Source of the DNA: Phylloscopus collybita
Taxonomy: Eukaryota; Chordata; Aves; Passeriformes; Phylloscopidae
Direction of reading: 5' to 3'
Assembly (NCBI GenBank): GCA_027886175.1
Contig: JAJNNQ010000018.1
Coordinates: forward strand, 24,301,001 to 24,365,000
Length of the DNA: 64,000 nucleotides
The notes under the pieces were generated by a model. The model saw only the letters and a program-made list of their open reading frames with translations. It searched no databases and had not been told where the DNA came from. The position numbers and the translations under genes were made by a program. Of the stretch, positions 48,301 through 58,979 are shown piece by piece. How positions within the stretch are numbered: the first letter of the stretch is position 1; the number at the start of each line of letters is the position of its first letter.

Positions 48301-51300
48301 CCTGACAACAACCACAAGCCCTCCCAGCATTGCAAAGCTATCCATTTGCAAACAATACTCAGGGGCCACAAGTGGCTCTGCAGGGATTGCTATACCCACT
48401 GCTGACACAGAGACCATTTTGACAAGACAAATAAAAGTGCTTCTTGATGCCTATGGTCTCATAGGGTTTGAGTGCCTTTTTAGTGGGAAGTGCTAGTAGT
48501 ACTATTCAAGGTATTAATGTACATTTAGGCATTGTTGATTCTGATTGTTTGGGACAAACTCACACTATGGTATCGGTCAGTGAACCTATTATTATTAAAA
48601 AAACAAAACCAACTTGTATTGCTCAACTTGTTCCTTTTGTGAGTTGTGTTCCAAGTGCGATGAGCTGGAGTCTTGGTACAGGAGGTTTTGGGTCTACACG
48701 AGCACCTCAGGTATTCTGGACTCAAAAAGTGACAGCTCAACGCCTGGAAAAACAATGCGTTGTCATGGCTAAGGGATATCACCCAGAGACCATAACAATA
48801 ACAGGTTTGATGGACACAGGAGCAAATGTAACTGTAATGTCACGATTTTTTGGGTTTACCTGCTATTGTGATTAATGTAAAACATCCTGAAGGCCAACAA
48901 GCTAACATCAAGCTGTATGTCACCAATGCCCCCACATAATTTATGGGGACAAGACTGTTTATCCCAATGGGGTGTCAAAATCATTATGGATTTTTAATAG
49001 GGGCCACTGTGATACAGGGCTTTAAACATCCAGCCTGACAGATAAACCTTGTCTGGATTGATCAGTGTCCCCTCCCTACTGAAATGCTTATTGCCCTGCA
49101 AGAATTAGTAGCAGAAAAATTGCAGCCTGGACATAACGAAGAATCATTTAGCCCATGGAATACCCCTGTTTTTGTGATAAAAAAAGAAATCAGGAAAATG
49201 GAGTCTTTTGCACAATTTATGGCAGATAAATGCTGTGATGGTCACAATGGGAGTTTTACAATCAGGGCTTCCAACACGCACAGTGATCCCACAGGGATGG
49301 GAAATAACTATCATTGACTTAAAAGACTGCTTTTTTATCATTCCATTGGCTGAACAAGATAAGGAAAAGTTTGCTTTTATTATGCCCTCTTTAAATCATG
49401 CTGAACCTAACAAAAGATATCAATGGACACTTCTTCCTCAAGCAATGTGAAATTCTCCAACTATTTGCCAATGGTTTGTGGTGCAGGCCTTATCAAAGGT
49501 GTGAGAGCAATTTAGTAATTGTTATTGCTATCATTATATGGATGATATCTTGTCTGCATCCAAAAATAGACAACAATTATCAGCTCTTGAACAATGTGCT
49601 GTAACAAATTTGAAAACTTTTGGTTTAGTTATTGCCTCAGAGAAAGTACAGAAACAGATGCCTTGGAATATTTGGGGTTGATAATAACCAATACTCAGAT
49701 TGTGCCTCAACCTGTAAAATTAGACATTAAAATTAAAACTGCTTCTGATGTACAGAAATTGGTTGATGCAATAGCTTGGATTAGATCATACTCAGGGATA
49801 ACTAATCAAATGCAACCTTTGTTTGAATTATTGGGAGGGATCACGTCTTCTACTGATGAGAGACATTTGACTGCTGAAGCAAAAAAGGTCACAGAAGAAG
49901 TTAAACAGTTTGGATATGCAACTTTTTAACAGGATAGATACTTCTGTTGGTGTGCAACTATTTATTTTAAAAAATCATGAAATATCATGGAATATTGTGT
50001 CAATGGAATGATTGGGAAGATAAATTACATATTTTAGAATAGATATTTTTATCTTTCGGATCCCAAAAAACAGCTGCAGGATTTTATGAACTTTTTGCAG
50101 ATATCATTATCAAAGGTTGCAGATACTGTCACGAAATCTTAGGCTACAATTCTGCAACTACTGTGATACCTGTCCAACAATGGTATTTTGAATGGTGTTT
50201 TCAAAATAATAATGAATTGCAATCTGCTTTATCTTATTTTACAGGCCAAATAACATACCATTTACCTTCTCATCCTATTTTGACTTTGACTAGGGATATT
50301 CCTTTCCAGAGGAAACAAATTTGTTCTCTTCCAGTGGAAGGTGTAACAGTTTTTATAGATGGATCAGGGGAAACTGGGAAAGCTCCTGTAGCCTGGAAAA
50401 AGGATGATCATTGGGAATATGAAGTGATGATTCAACAAAGGTCTTCTCAATTGGTTGAACTTTGTGCTGTACTTTTGGCATTGATTTATTTTCTAATCCT
50501 GTAAAGATAGTTACTGAATTTAAACATTTAGATCAAGTTGTGTTATGTAATATAAAGGGGAAACCATTATTTGTCATGTTGCTGAAATTATGGACTGCTA
50601 TTTGTAATCAATAGCATTCCTATTTTATTATGCATATTTGTAGTCATACACTGCTACCTGGAATTTTTGTTGAAGGTAATGTTTATGTGGATTCCCTTGT
50701 GGCTGCTAAGGCAGTCAAAAGTCAAAGTCAAAATGGTACTTATTGTGTTACAGCAAGCTGTTTTATCTCATCAATTTTTTGACCAAGGTGCTCAGGCATT
50801 ACAGTAACAATTTAAGTTATCACACAGTGAAGTAAAATTACTTATTTCTTCTTGTCCTGATTGTCATATGACTCGTATTTCACAGTATTATGGTACCAAC
50901 CCTAGAGGTTTACTCCCTTTGCAAGAATGGCAAACTGGTGTTACAAAAATGCCTGAATTTGATTGTTCAAAGTATGTTCATGTTAAAATTGATACTTTTT
51001 CTCATACCATGTTTGCATCAGCATTTGCAGGTGAAGCAGTTTGGGATGTTGTCATTTTCGCCATGCCTTTTCTATTTTAGGTGTTCCATCGCATATAAAG
51101 ACAGGTAATGGCCCGGAACATGTTTCACAAAAACTTCAAACTTTTTTTGTGCTTGGGGCGTTGATCATTCTACTGGTATTCCCCATATTCCAACAGATCA
51201 AGCAATTACTGAATGTTCTCATGGTGTTTTGAAGTGCCAGGTTCAAAAACAAAAAGAGGGAATGCAAAGGGAGCCACCTCAAGTGAGATAAGATAAAGCT

Positions 51301-54300
51301 GTTTATGTGTTAAACTTTTTGCATCCTTTACCTGACTCACAACTGTCTCCTATATTTTATCATTTTTCTTTGAATTCTAAACAGCCAAATTTTCGCAAAA
51401 ATATTAAGGTATGGGTTAAGGATTTAATTATTGGAATGTGGACTGGCCCAGTGGAATTAATAACGTGTGGAAAGGAATATGCCCGTGTTTTGACAGAGAA
51501 TGGTCGTCATTGGGTTTCTGCTCATTGTGTTAAGCCTTACCTGGAGTACACAGGAAGTAACAGAATGCATAGTCCCACAACTGAAGCAGAATGTGTGGGT
51601 GATACTGGCCAACAGGTGGATTGAAGCATGGACCCTCAAAGAACATGTTGTGAAAAAGATAATTCAGGGCAAAGCAAATGGGGATATTGACTCATGCTGA
51701 AAACCCAAATCCAAATTGGTGGATATTACCTTTACTTTAGTTCTTTAAAGAGGTTGGCAGCACTGAGTAATGTGTCTTGTTCCATTTCCCTTTACATAAA
51801 ACTTACTGTCCCAAAATAGAGGAGCTTAATGTACCTGGGGGGGGGAGGTGTTGCCTTTGTATAAGGGTGTTGAATTAGTAGCTAAAACTCCATGCCTTAA
51901 ACAAGTAGGTTAGTTGCCCATTATGATAGCAGCAGCCAGTTGTAAAGTTAAGTGGAAGCTACTTAGTTCTAATTGGTGACTGCAGTGATGACTTGGTCTC
52001 TTAGCCACAAAAATGTAACTCCGTGTAGAGAAAAATTTATTTAACTAAAAGTGAAGGTAATGTTCTGCCATGTGTCATTGAGGGACTGTGAGGTATGTAA
52101 CAGCATCTGAAAATCCATTTTCCATGTGCCTTGTTGGTGGTTTTTTTACTGTTGGCTCATGGTTATGGATGTCAGGATTTTGAGGGCATGTGTCATATAT
52201 GGGCTTATCAGATCACAGTGGGTCAGTTCACAGGAGCATTCTAGATTTGAAGGAGTTGGTCACTTGCAGGTGGATGAAGGATGGGAATGATTGAATGGTT
52301 TCCTTGCAAGTTGGGGTATTACTGAACGGCTTGGGATATTGTTGGAAGCGGGATTAAGAACTTTGCTGGTGGTTGTAATCATTGTTTTGTGTCTACCCTG
52401 TCTGCTTGGATTTTTGCAAAGGGCCCTGCAAAAATCCTTAGCAGTAGTGTTTGTAGTTCAAATACAAAAGGGGGGAATTGTGGAAAGGGCTTCAGCTGGT
52501 CTCTAAGCCGGTAGTTTAAGTTAGATGAAGAAGAAATTGGTAAAAGCAGTGTTTAGCCCTGAAAGGAATTTCACCAAGGTCGTTGGCATGGAAACAGAGG
52601 AGTGAAGAAAGAGGGAGATAAACAACCTACATCTGGTAGAAGTGTACTTGGAAAAGTTTTGTGAATGTTGGTTGTAAAGAGCAGTGGAGACTTTTTGTGC
52701 CAATGAACATTGTGTTTATTTTTTGTGACCAATGAGTGGAGTGTAAACTTTGTTAAGTGTATAAAAGACAGCATGCTGTGATAATAAACAGAAGCCTTTT
52801 GAAGATTCTACTGTGTCACTTTGTGTGTCATGACTGTCACAACAATGAGTTATGTTTTATAATTTTAGCCAAAGACAAAAACAACTTCCAAAGACAATTG
52901 TGAATACTCATTCAGTATCTAATCAAGAAAGTTTTGAAAGTAACAATATGATATAACCATCTAAAGAACTCTTTAGAAAATTAAAATAATGTAATAGAAA
53001 ACTGCAAACTATTTGTTTAATGCATTCATGTGCAAGTAGTTAGAATAAATTAAAATTTACCAGTTCTGGAGTAAATTTTTTCTCTCCAAACCAGCTTATC
53101 AGGTATTCTAAGACACTGGTTACTGTTGCCTTCAAAAGAGGAACAGAAAGAGACAATATAGTATCTGCAAAGTTTTGTTTTGCTGCTCTTATACCTGAAG
53201 GATTTTATTATATAAAAAGTATTTCTATTCCACAGTATTTATTCCAGGTTGAAGTTACATGTAAGGGTAAAGTAAGTGTTAAAGTACCACTTTTTGTAAA
53301 AAACTTTGTATGAAATGAAATAATTTTCTGTGTTAACGAAAAGTTATAGATAAGTAGCTGCAGATTAGGAAATAAGTATCACACTGGTTAGTTGGTTGTG
53401 CATAATGGTGGCAAGTGAGAAATGTAGTAAAGAAAAGTGTGATTCTCCTAGCCTTGCAATGTACATAAAAGTTCACAATCAAATTGAAGGACTGCACTTA
53501 AAACACTAAATGAGAAATTTAAAAACATTGTAAAGCACCTATTGGGGTATTCAGCAAAAATCCAAACATTAAATGTGCTATAGAGAAACTACAAGAAGAT
53601 ACTTTCAGAACTAGTCATGAAAAATCTTTGCTTGTAAAGTTATTTGTAGCTGAATGTGAGATAACGAATACATATTTTCCTTCTGAGTGTACAATGAATA
53701 GAATTTGTAATAAACAACTGCCTACTCTAGGCAAAGAAATATAGGTAAGCTTTCTGCAACAGACATGAAAAATAATGATTTAGGCAATGTCACTATATGA
53801 TTCTAAGAGGTAGGCTTACCTGATTCATCCTGCTTACAATACTTAGCAAAGGGGGAAAGCCCACCTGAAAAAACAAGCAAGGTGGAAAATGCAAACATTA
53901 TCACAAACATTTTTGTTCTAATTTAGAACATACTAAAATTTTAATGTGATGTTCAGACACTTATAATGATTTGAAAGTCTGTTCTGAGCTTTGAAATTTA
54001 TTAAAAATGTATCTTCAAGAAAGTTAAAGGTCCAGTGACGTATCAGAGCACCTTGCTTCTACTGTTACTTGTTAAAGTTTTGATTTTTCAAAACGATGCA
54101 GTAAAGAACATGTTTGAAAGGTGTCACATATGAGGAGGGTAACCACATATCACTATGCAACAAAACACTAAAGCAGACTATGAAGAAAGCTTTCATTCTG
54201 TACAGTGAGAACAAAGTAATGACTTTAGCTGATAAGAGGTAAAGGAACTCTTCAAATTTTGCCTGAAGACATAGACTTTTTCTGTTTCACTTAATTTCTG

Positions 54301-57300
54301 CATAAAAAGAATGTACACTGGGACTTTCTGGGCTCACCAGAGCCTACTTTCTACTTGGCACAAAGTGGTAATAAACAGTAGGATTGTTTCTGGGGGGCGC
54401 TAGTCTAGAAAACAGCTGCTGAAAATTAAATAGAAGTCCTATACTCACCTTCATGTAATCAATTCCTAAATTTTCATTATCAGATAGTGCATCTATTTCT
54501 GAGTATACTCTTTCACCGAGGCAGAACTTCTTCCAGCCTTCTTCATCCTCTGATTTTGGCTGAAGTAAATAAAAATAAATGAAAACTCTGAAATACTATG
54601 ATCTTGAGGACACTGGAAACAAGACTTGATAATACTCATAAATTGTGGCATGCAATTATAAAGCAAGATTAACTGTGAATTCAATAACTGGGAAAACAAA
54701 CCACAGAGCACTGTTATGAATTCTACTCACCATAGTAACATTGCTGTCCAAGTGTTGTGACCGCCAGTGATTCCTGTGCTTGTTCAGGCTCTGAGTAATT
54801 AAAACAAAGACAAATCCCAATTTAACTCTGCAGTTATTTTATCCTAGCCACAAGGTCTCTTCATTATTCTTAAAATGTATGATCAGTATGTATTATGACT
54901 TTATATAAATTAGTAGATACATAGCCAGCACAACTGGCTAAATATTTCCCATGCCTCTCTCTTAGCAGAAATGTAATTAAGATGCTCATGCTGGGATTTT
55001 GGAAGTAATGTTAAGGCTGAAGGCATTTTGAAGTCTATCACATAAGGTTAAGCTGAAGTAGCAAGCTTTAATAGTCTTCCAGACTTTGCTTGTTAGAACA
55101 ATCTTAAGAAAAAAAACCACTTTTATTTAATCCAAAAGCACACATAAAGCCAATATCCTGTTTCCAACAGGGGTCTGTATCTGTATCAGACAGAATTGTT
55201 TGAAAAAAGGCAAGTGTGGTTTCTTAGCACACTTCTTCTACCTGGCAAGAATCCTGTGTAAAACAAATTGGCTTAAAAGTTACTTGTAGAGAACTGTAAA
55301 TGTTCTGTAGCAGAAGAAACTTGTCTCCTACTCTGAATGTTATTGTAACTGTATAAAAGACCACTAAAAAACACTGTAAGTAACAGCAGCTGATGCAGTG
55401 GTTGAAGTGAATTCTGATGCTCTTTTTTGGTTTTAAATACTTTTTAGGGTAGTCTCATATTTCAGTGTTAATTCTGGCACAGATAAGAAGACAATTGATT
55501 TCAGCATAAAAGAAATCCCTATACAGTGACTAAGCCTTTAGATGCCAGTCTCCTCTGTTCTGTTAAAACCTTAGATTATGCCTAATATACAGGATGCAAT
55601 GTGATCCCTTGCAGAAGCAGGGGTAGCTCAGTTACTGTTTACAATGTAGATGCAGTGGTACAGATCTCCTCCTTCAATAAATTTTCTTCCCTGAAAAAAC
55701 ATGGTACATGAACTGATGCAGAGCTCAGTGCTAAAGCAGCTCCTAGCTGGTCACAACTCAGTACTTGAAGTACTCCTACAATGCAGCATCAATGCACTGT
55801 AAACATGCTCTCTGCAGCACTGGAGTCACAAATTATATCTTTATTATATACTCCATTTCACCCTGTTTGAACTGTGCATACAGAATAGTAGAATCATGGA
55901 ATGATTTGGATTGGAAGGGACCTTCACAGGTCTTCTAGTCCAACCCCTCTTCCATGGGCAGGGACATCTTCAACTAGATCAGGCTCAGAGCCCCATCCAA
56001 CCTGACCTTTAGTGTTTTGAGGGATAGGGAATCCACCCCTCTCTGGGCAACCTGTGCCAGTGTTTCATCGCCCTCATTGTAAAAAAATTCTTCCTTATAT
56101 CTAATCTAAATGAATCCTCCTTCAGTTTAAAACTTTAGTAAAGCTTAGCTGAACTTAGAACCTTTACCTTTTGAGACTGTTTAATTTTCTGTTCTTGTTA
56201 TTTCAAATGGGGTGCAAATGTATCAGGAAAGATTAAAATCTACGCTAACTCTACAACCTTAAAAATATGTTTTACCAAATCAGTATTTCTCTTCATAATT
56301 GGTTGCCAACAGGTTTCTAAATGGACTGTATGAATGGACTTTGTGAATCTCCTGATGGGTTAGAATCCACTTGGTTCCTAGTTAATGTTGAGTTCTGCAG
56401 AACATTTCCTGCCAGCAGTATGTTTTAATATAACTGCATAACATCATAGGGGTTTTTGTCCTTCCTCAACTACGCCATATCATGTAATATAAATAAGGAC
56501 ACATTTTTATTGAAGGAGAATTTCTTAAACGTGACTCTCCAGAGTTTTATCAAGAGGTTTAAAAGCCACACAGTATATGCTCAATTAGCTCTCAAGAACT
56601 TGAAATACTTGCCTATAAACATCTATCCTGCTACAAAATCATAACATTTCTATACTAGATATAAAGTTACCCCTGTAAAGCACAGGTATGTCCTATCTAG
56701 ACTGTGTAAGACCCCTCACAGACTATCTTGTACCTGACGAACAGCTGAGAAATTGGCCACTTGCTGCTGCTGCCACTTGAGTGTTGGAGAGTATCCCTCA
56801 GGAGCAGGCTGACATCCAGAAATCTGAGAAAACACTGGCAATAATTACAATGTAAAGAGAGCTTTGTAAGAAGAATCCTTAAGAACAAGAGAATCAGTAA
56901 ATGTTTACTGTCGGGTAAACAATATCCTTTAAATCTTCATCTAAGAAAGGTACTTTCATAACCACATCCAAGGCTGAGTTAAGATTTTGGTTTAGATAAA
57001 TTATCTTTTGTTTGACTCTTCTCCTATGTACATAAGAAGGAAAACTAAGTGTTCAAAATGTATTGTCAAAGAATTACTTAAGGTCTTTGTTTGAGCAATT
57101 GTTCTGCTTTAATCTCTCTGCTCATAAAAAGGAGGATGCTGTTCCTTATCTAAGACAGATACTATCAGTCTTAGGCATTCCACCTGTCAAAATAGTAAGT
57201 TGTGGAAGACAGAAGACCATAAAACCACCTAGGAAATTAGGTCTGATAGTTAAGTAGATATAACCTCTTTAAAGGTTAGCATGAAAGAGTTATTAAACAA

Positions 57301-58728
57301 AATCTTTCTACAAGTCTTTAAAAATGTCACTACACACAGATGAGACAGATGAAGAGAATGGCTACAGAAGTTACAAGGTCATGTCAGTATTAGAAACTTT
57401 CTTTGAGAAATCTAGTAGTGAATTCTTAGATTACATTGTTGTCATTGGAGAAAGGCAAACTGTTTGAAGTAGATTAAAAACCAAGCCGACAGGGCAATAC
57501 AACATTAGAAAAATCTGCTTCAACAGTAAGGAAAAGTTCCAATAAAATATTCCTTCCAAAAGGAAAGAAGTGGTGCTAGAATTTCATCTAACTTTAGTAA
57601 AGCTTAGCTGCACTTACTAACCTTACGCTAGATATAGACTTAAACCCAAACAGAGGTATGGATATATTTTTGTTCTAAAATTCATGCATGTTTTATCATA
57701 AAATAATTCTAAAATTTAATGCAATATTTGATTTTCTCAGACGGTAAAATAGTCTGCTGTGTATCAAATAGTATGGGGATTATCAATTTAATCAGTTAGA
57801 AAGACTGCTGTTACCCAGCAGCTGAGCAGGGATTTCTTCAAACACAGACCTTTAATTCTGCAGATACTTTCAGAATCTAGCAGAGCTATTTAGTTATGCC
57901 ACTGACTCCCCAAAATTAATACAATCATTATAGTAAAATCTTTCTCCTTTTTTTTTCCCCCTCTCAAAACGTGTAAAAGCTCTCAAACTTACTGAAATGT
58001 TTACTGTTGGCTTCTTTTTTAATTTTCTGGGATCTATTTGTGCCACGACCACGTCAGGACATCGCGCTGCTTCAATCCTACAAAACAGAATCAAGCAGGC
58101 TGCATTTTTTTTTTTTTTTTCCTGTAACAGGTCAATACAGATCGGATGTCTTTGGAATACTCATAAAATCATGGAGGGATGCATCAAGATCATTGAGTCC
58201 AGCTCGGTGCACAGGACAGCCCAGAAATCACAGCCTGTGCCCGAGGGCGCTGTCCAAACGTTTCCCGAGCACCGTCAGGACTGGTTCTGTGATCGCTGCC
58301 CTGGGAGCCTATTCTCGTGCTCAACCACCCTCTGGGTTAGGAACCTTTTCCTGATATCCAGCCTAAACCTCCCCTGACACGCCTTCAAGTCGTTTGCTCA
58401 AGTCCTGTCGCCGGTCACGAGAGGGAAGATATCGGTACCCGCCCCTCCTGCAGGTGTGTAAAACACCGACTGTGCCGGGAAGGGCAGCACCGCACGGCCG
58501 CCCGGGCGCGCCCCGACACGAAGCCCGGCCCGGGCAGCACCGGCTGCCGCGCCGTTCTCGCAGGAAGTGACGAACCCGACCCCGGCCCGCCCGCCCCGCC
58601 ACTCACTGGACGCGCTTCAGATACTCCTGGGGCGTCCTGGGAGGCACGGTGGGGTCGAAGTCCTCGGCCAGGTCACAGTCGCCCACGGGCAGCAGCCGCG
58701 GCATCAACTCCTCCAGGCCCGGCTCCAT
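45355..58728 (-). CDS. GEMIN2: GEMIN2 (SIP1), SMN complex component
   Basis: Core SMN-complex protein that wraps the Sm pentamer during snRNP assembly and binds the SMN N-terminus. Ten exons: 58607-58728, 57993-58077, 56734-56823, 54731-54790, 54449-54559, 53820-53864, 53061-53129, 45982-46092, 45721-45779, 45355-45394. The total is 263 residues (human 280; the N-terminus is shorter here). Motifs in order: [131 protein letters not shown], and the end [13 protein letters not shown]. Several exons are too short to appear as ORFs and were placed by splice phase. Intron 7 (46093-53060) holds an antisense provirus. Confidence 0.96.
47123..47194 (+). repeat. 5' LTR stub of the provirus
   Basis: About 70 bp (TGTGGAAGGGGCTTCAGCTG... 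to ...GAAACTGGTAACAGC) align with the start of the 3' LTR at 52479, with roughly ten differences. Similarity then stops. The rest of the LTR, the primer-binding site and the leader are not visible. Confidence 0.7.
47287..48000 (+). pseudogene. ERV gag, capsid region
   Basis: Open to 47637, then the same frame continues past a TAA and a TAG. Capsid-like features: FPVFK start, [35 protein letters not shown] and a major-homology-like [14 protein letters not shown] (about 47830). Matrix is absent. A relic of the structural polyprotein; not functional. Confidence 0.8.
48075..48290 (+). pseudogene. ERV nucleocapsid, two CCHC zinc knuckles
   Basis: [14 protein letters not shown] followed by [14 protein letters not shown], both of CX2CX4HX4C spacing, in one frame broken by a TAA between them. 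RNA-binding part of gag. Confidence 0.8.
48468..48880 (+). pseudogene. ERV dUTPase-protease region
   Basis: One open frame of 135 codons. A dUTPase-like part ([18 protein letters not shown], terminal GTGGFGST motif) is followed by aspartic-protease sequence with the active-site triad DTG in [13 protein letters not shown]. The frame is lost just after (the flap and C-terminal part are in other frames). This domain order is characteristic of betaretroviruses. Confidence 0.8.
49080..49700 (+). pseudogene. ERV reverse transcriptase
   Basis: Frame-shifted pieces: [12 protein letters not shown], then [17 protein letters not shown] (motif A aspartates), a LPQ..NSPTICQ block interrupted by TGA at about 49448, and YMDD at 49535-49546 in [12 protein letters not shown]. 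At least three frame changes or stops; inactive. Confidence 0.85.
50163..50510 (+). pseudogene. ERV RNase H
   Basis: Open 113-codon piece: connection-domain sequence, then [18 protein letters not shown] (first catalytic Asp) and [14 protein letters not shown] (catalytic Glu). It ends in a stop; the remainder lies in another frame near 50.5-50.7 kb. Confidence 0.8.
50740..51560 (+). pseudogene. ERV integrase, catalytic residue lost
   Basis: Zinc-binding end with [15 protein letters not shown], core [17 protein letters not shown] (first Asp), [14 protein letters not shown] (second Asp replaced by Gly at 51104-51106) and a frame-shifted TEC/E-containing third motif. The C-terminal domain is VWVKD...[15 protein letters not shown] and [10 protein letters not shown]. 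Several stops; inactive. Confidence 0.8.
51560..52478 (+). pseudogene. ERV env remnant and polypurine tract
   Basis: Shortly after integrase comes a small env-start-like piece ([15 protein letters not shown]). The surface subunit and fusion region are missing. A transmembrane tail [19 protein letters not shown] lies near 52.36-52.42 kb. The purine run AAAAGGGGGGAA (52467-52477) directly before the LTR is the polypurine tract. About 0.9 kb replaces an env of normally some 1.8-2 kb. Confidence 0.65.
52479..52844 (+). repeat. 3' LTR of the provirus
   Basis: About 366 bp, TGTGGAAAGG... to ...CTGTCACAACA. TATAAAA is at 52760-52766 and AATAAA at 52783-52788. It retains core promoter and poly(A) signals on the strand opposite to GEMIN2. 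Confidence 0.85.
55888..56135 (-). mobile_element. CR1 LINE 3' fragment
   Basis: Clear reverse-oriented avian CR1 tail: AATCATGGAATGATTTGG, GGAAGGGACCTTCACAGG, CATCTTCAACTAGATCAGG, TTGTAAAAAAATTCTTCC. Lies in GEMIN2 intron 3. Confidence 0.93.
58158..58400 (-). mobile_element. CR1 LINE 3' fragment in GEMIN2 intron 1
   Basis: AAAATCATGGAGGGATG, TTGAGTCCAGCTC, CTCAACCACCCTCTGGGTTAGG and CCTGATATCCAGCCTAAACCTCCCCTG mark a CR1 tail in minus orientation. It fills nearly half of the 529-bp intron 1. Confidence 0.85.
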
Positions 58729-58975
58729 GGCCGCGCCGCCCCGGCGGCACAGCCCGCTCGGCTGTGGCTGCTCTCGCGAGAGCGGCAGCAGGGCGGGGCC
58801 GCCCGGCGCCGGCAGCGCGCGGGGGCGGCGCTGTCCCCGCGGAGCCCTCAGGGCCGCCCGGGCGGGCGCGCTCGGGCCGTGCGCGCCCATGAGGGAGCCT
58901 CGGGCTTGCGCTCTGATTGTCGCCGTCTGCTCTGCGCGTCCTGGTTGCCCTGGAAACCACCCGAGGGGAATAAAG
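58430..58975. promoter_or_regulatory. GEMIN2: CpG island, GEMIN2 promoter
   Basis: CpG-dense block around the GEMIN2 first exon (ATG 58728) and about 240 bp upstream of it. No TATA. The long GC-rich frames on both strands are composition artefacts. Confidence 0.75.
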
Positions 58976-58979
58976 GAAA

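Larger units (their letters stand above)
47123..52844 (+). mobile_element. Decayed class II (ERVK, betaretrovirus-like) provirus in GEMIN2 intron 7
   Basis: Order read on the plus strand: 5' LTR stub, capsid, two CCHC knuckles, dUTPase-protease, RT with YMDD, RNase H, integrase, short env transmembrane remnant, polypurine tract, 3' LTR. A dUTPase domain fused in front of protease and lysine-type capsid features place it with betaretrovirus-like ERVs. All genes carry stops and frameshifts; the 5' LTR/leader/matrix region and most of env are deleted. It lies antisense to GEMIN2. Confidence 0.9.
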
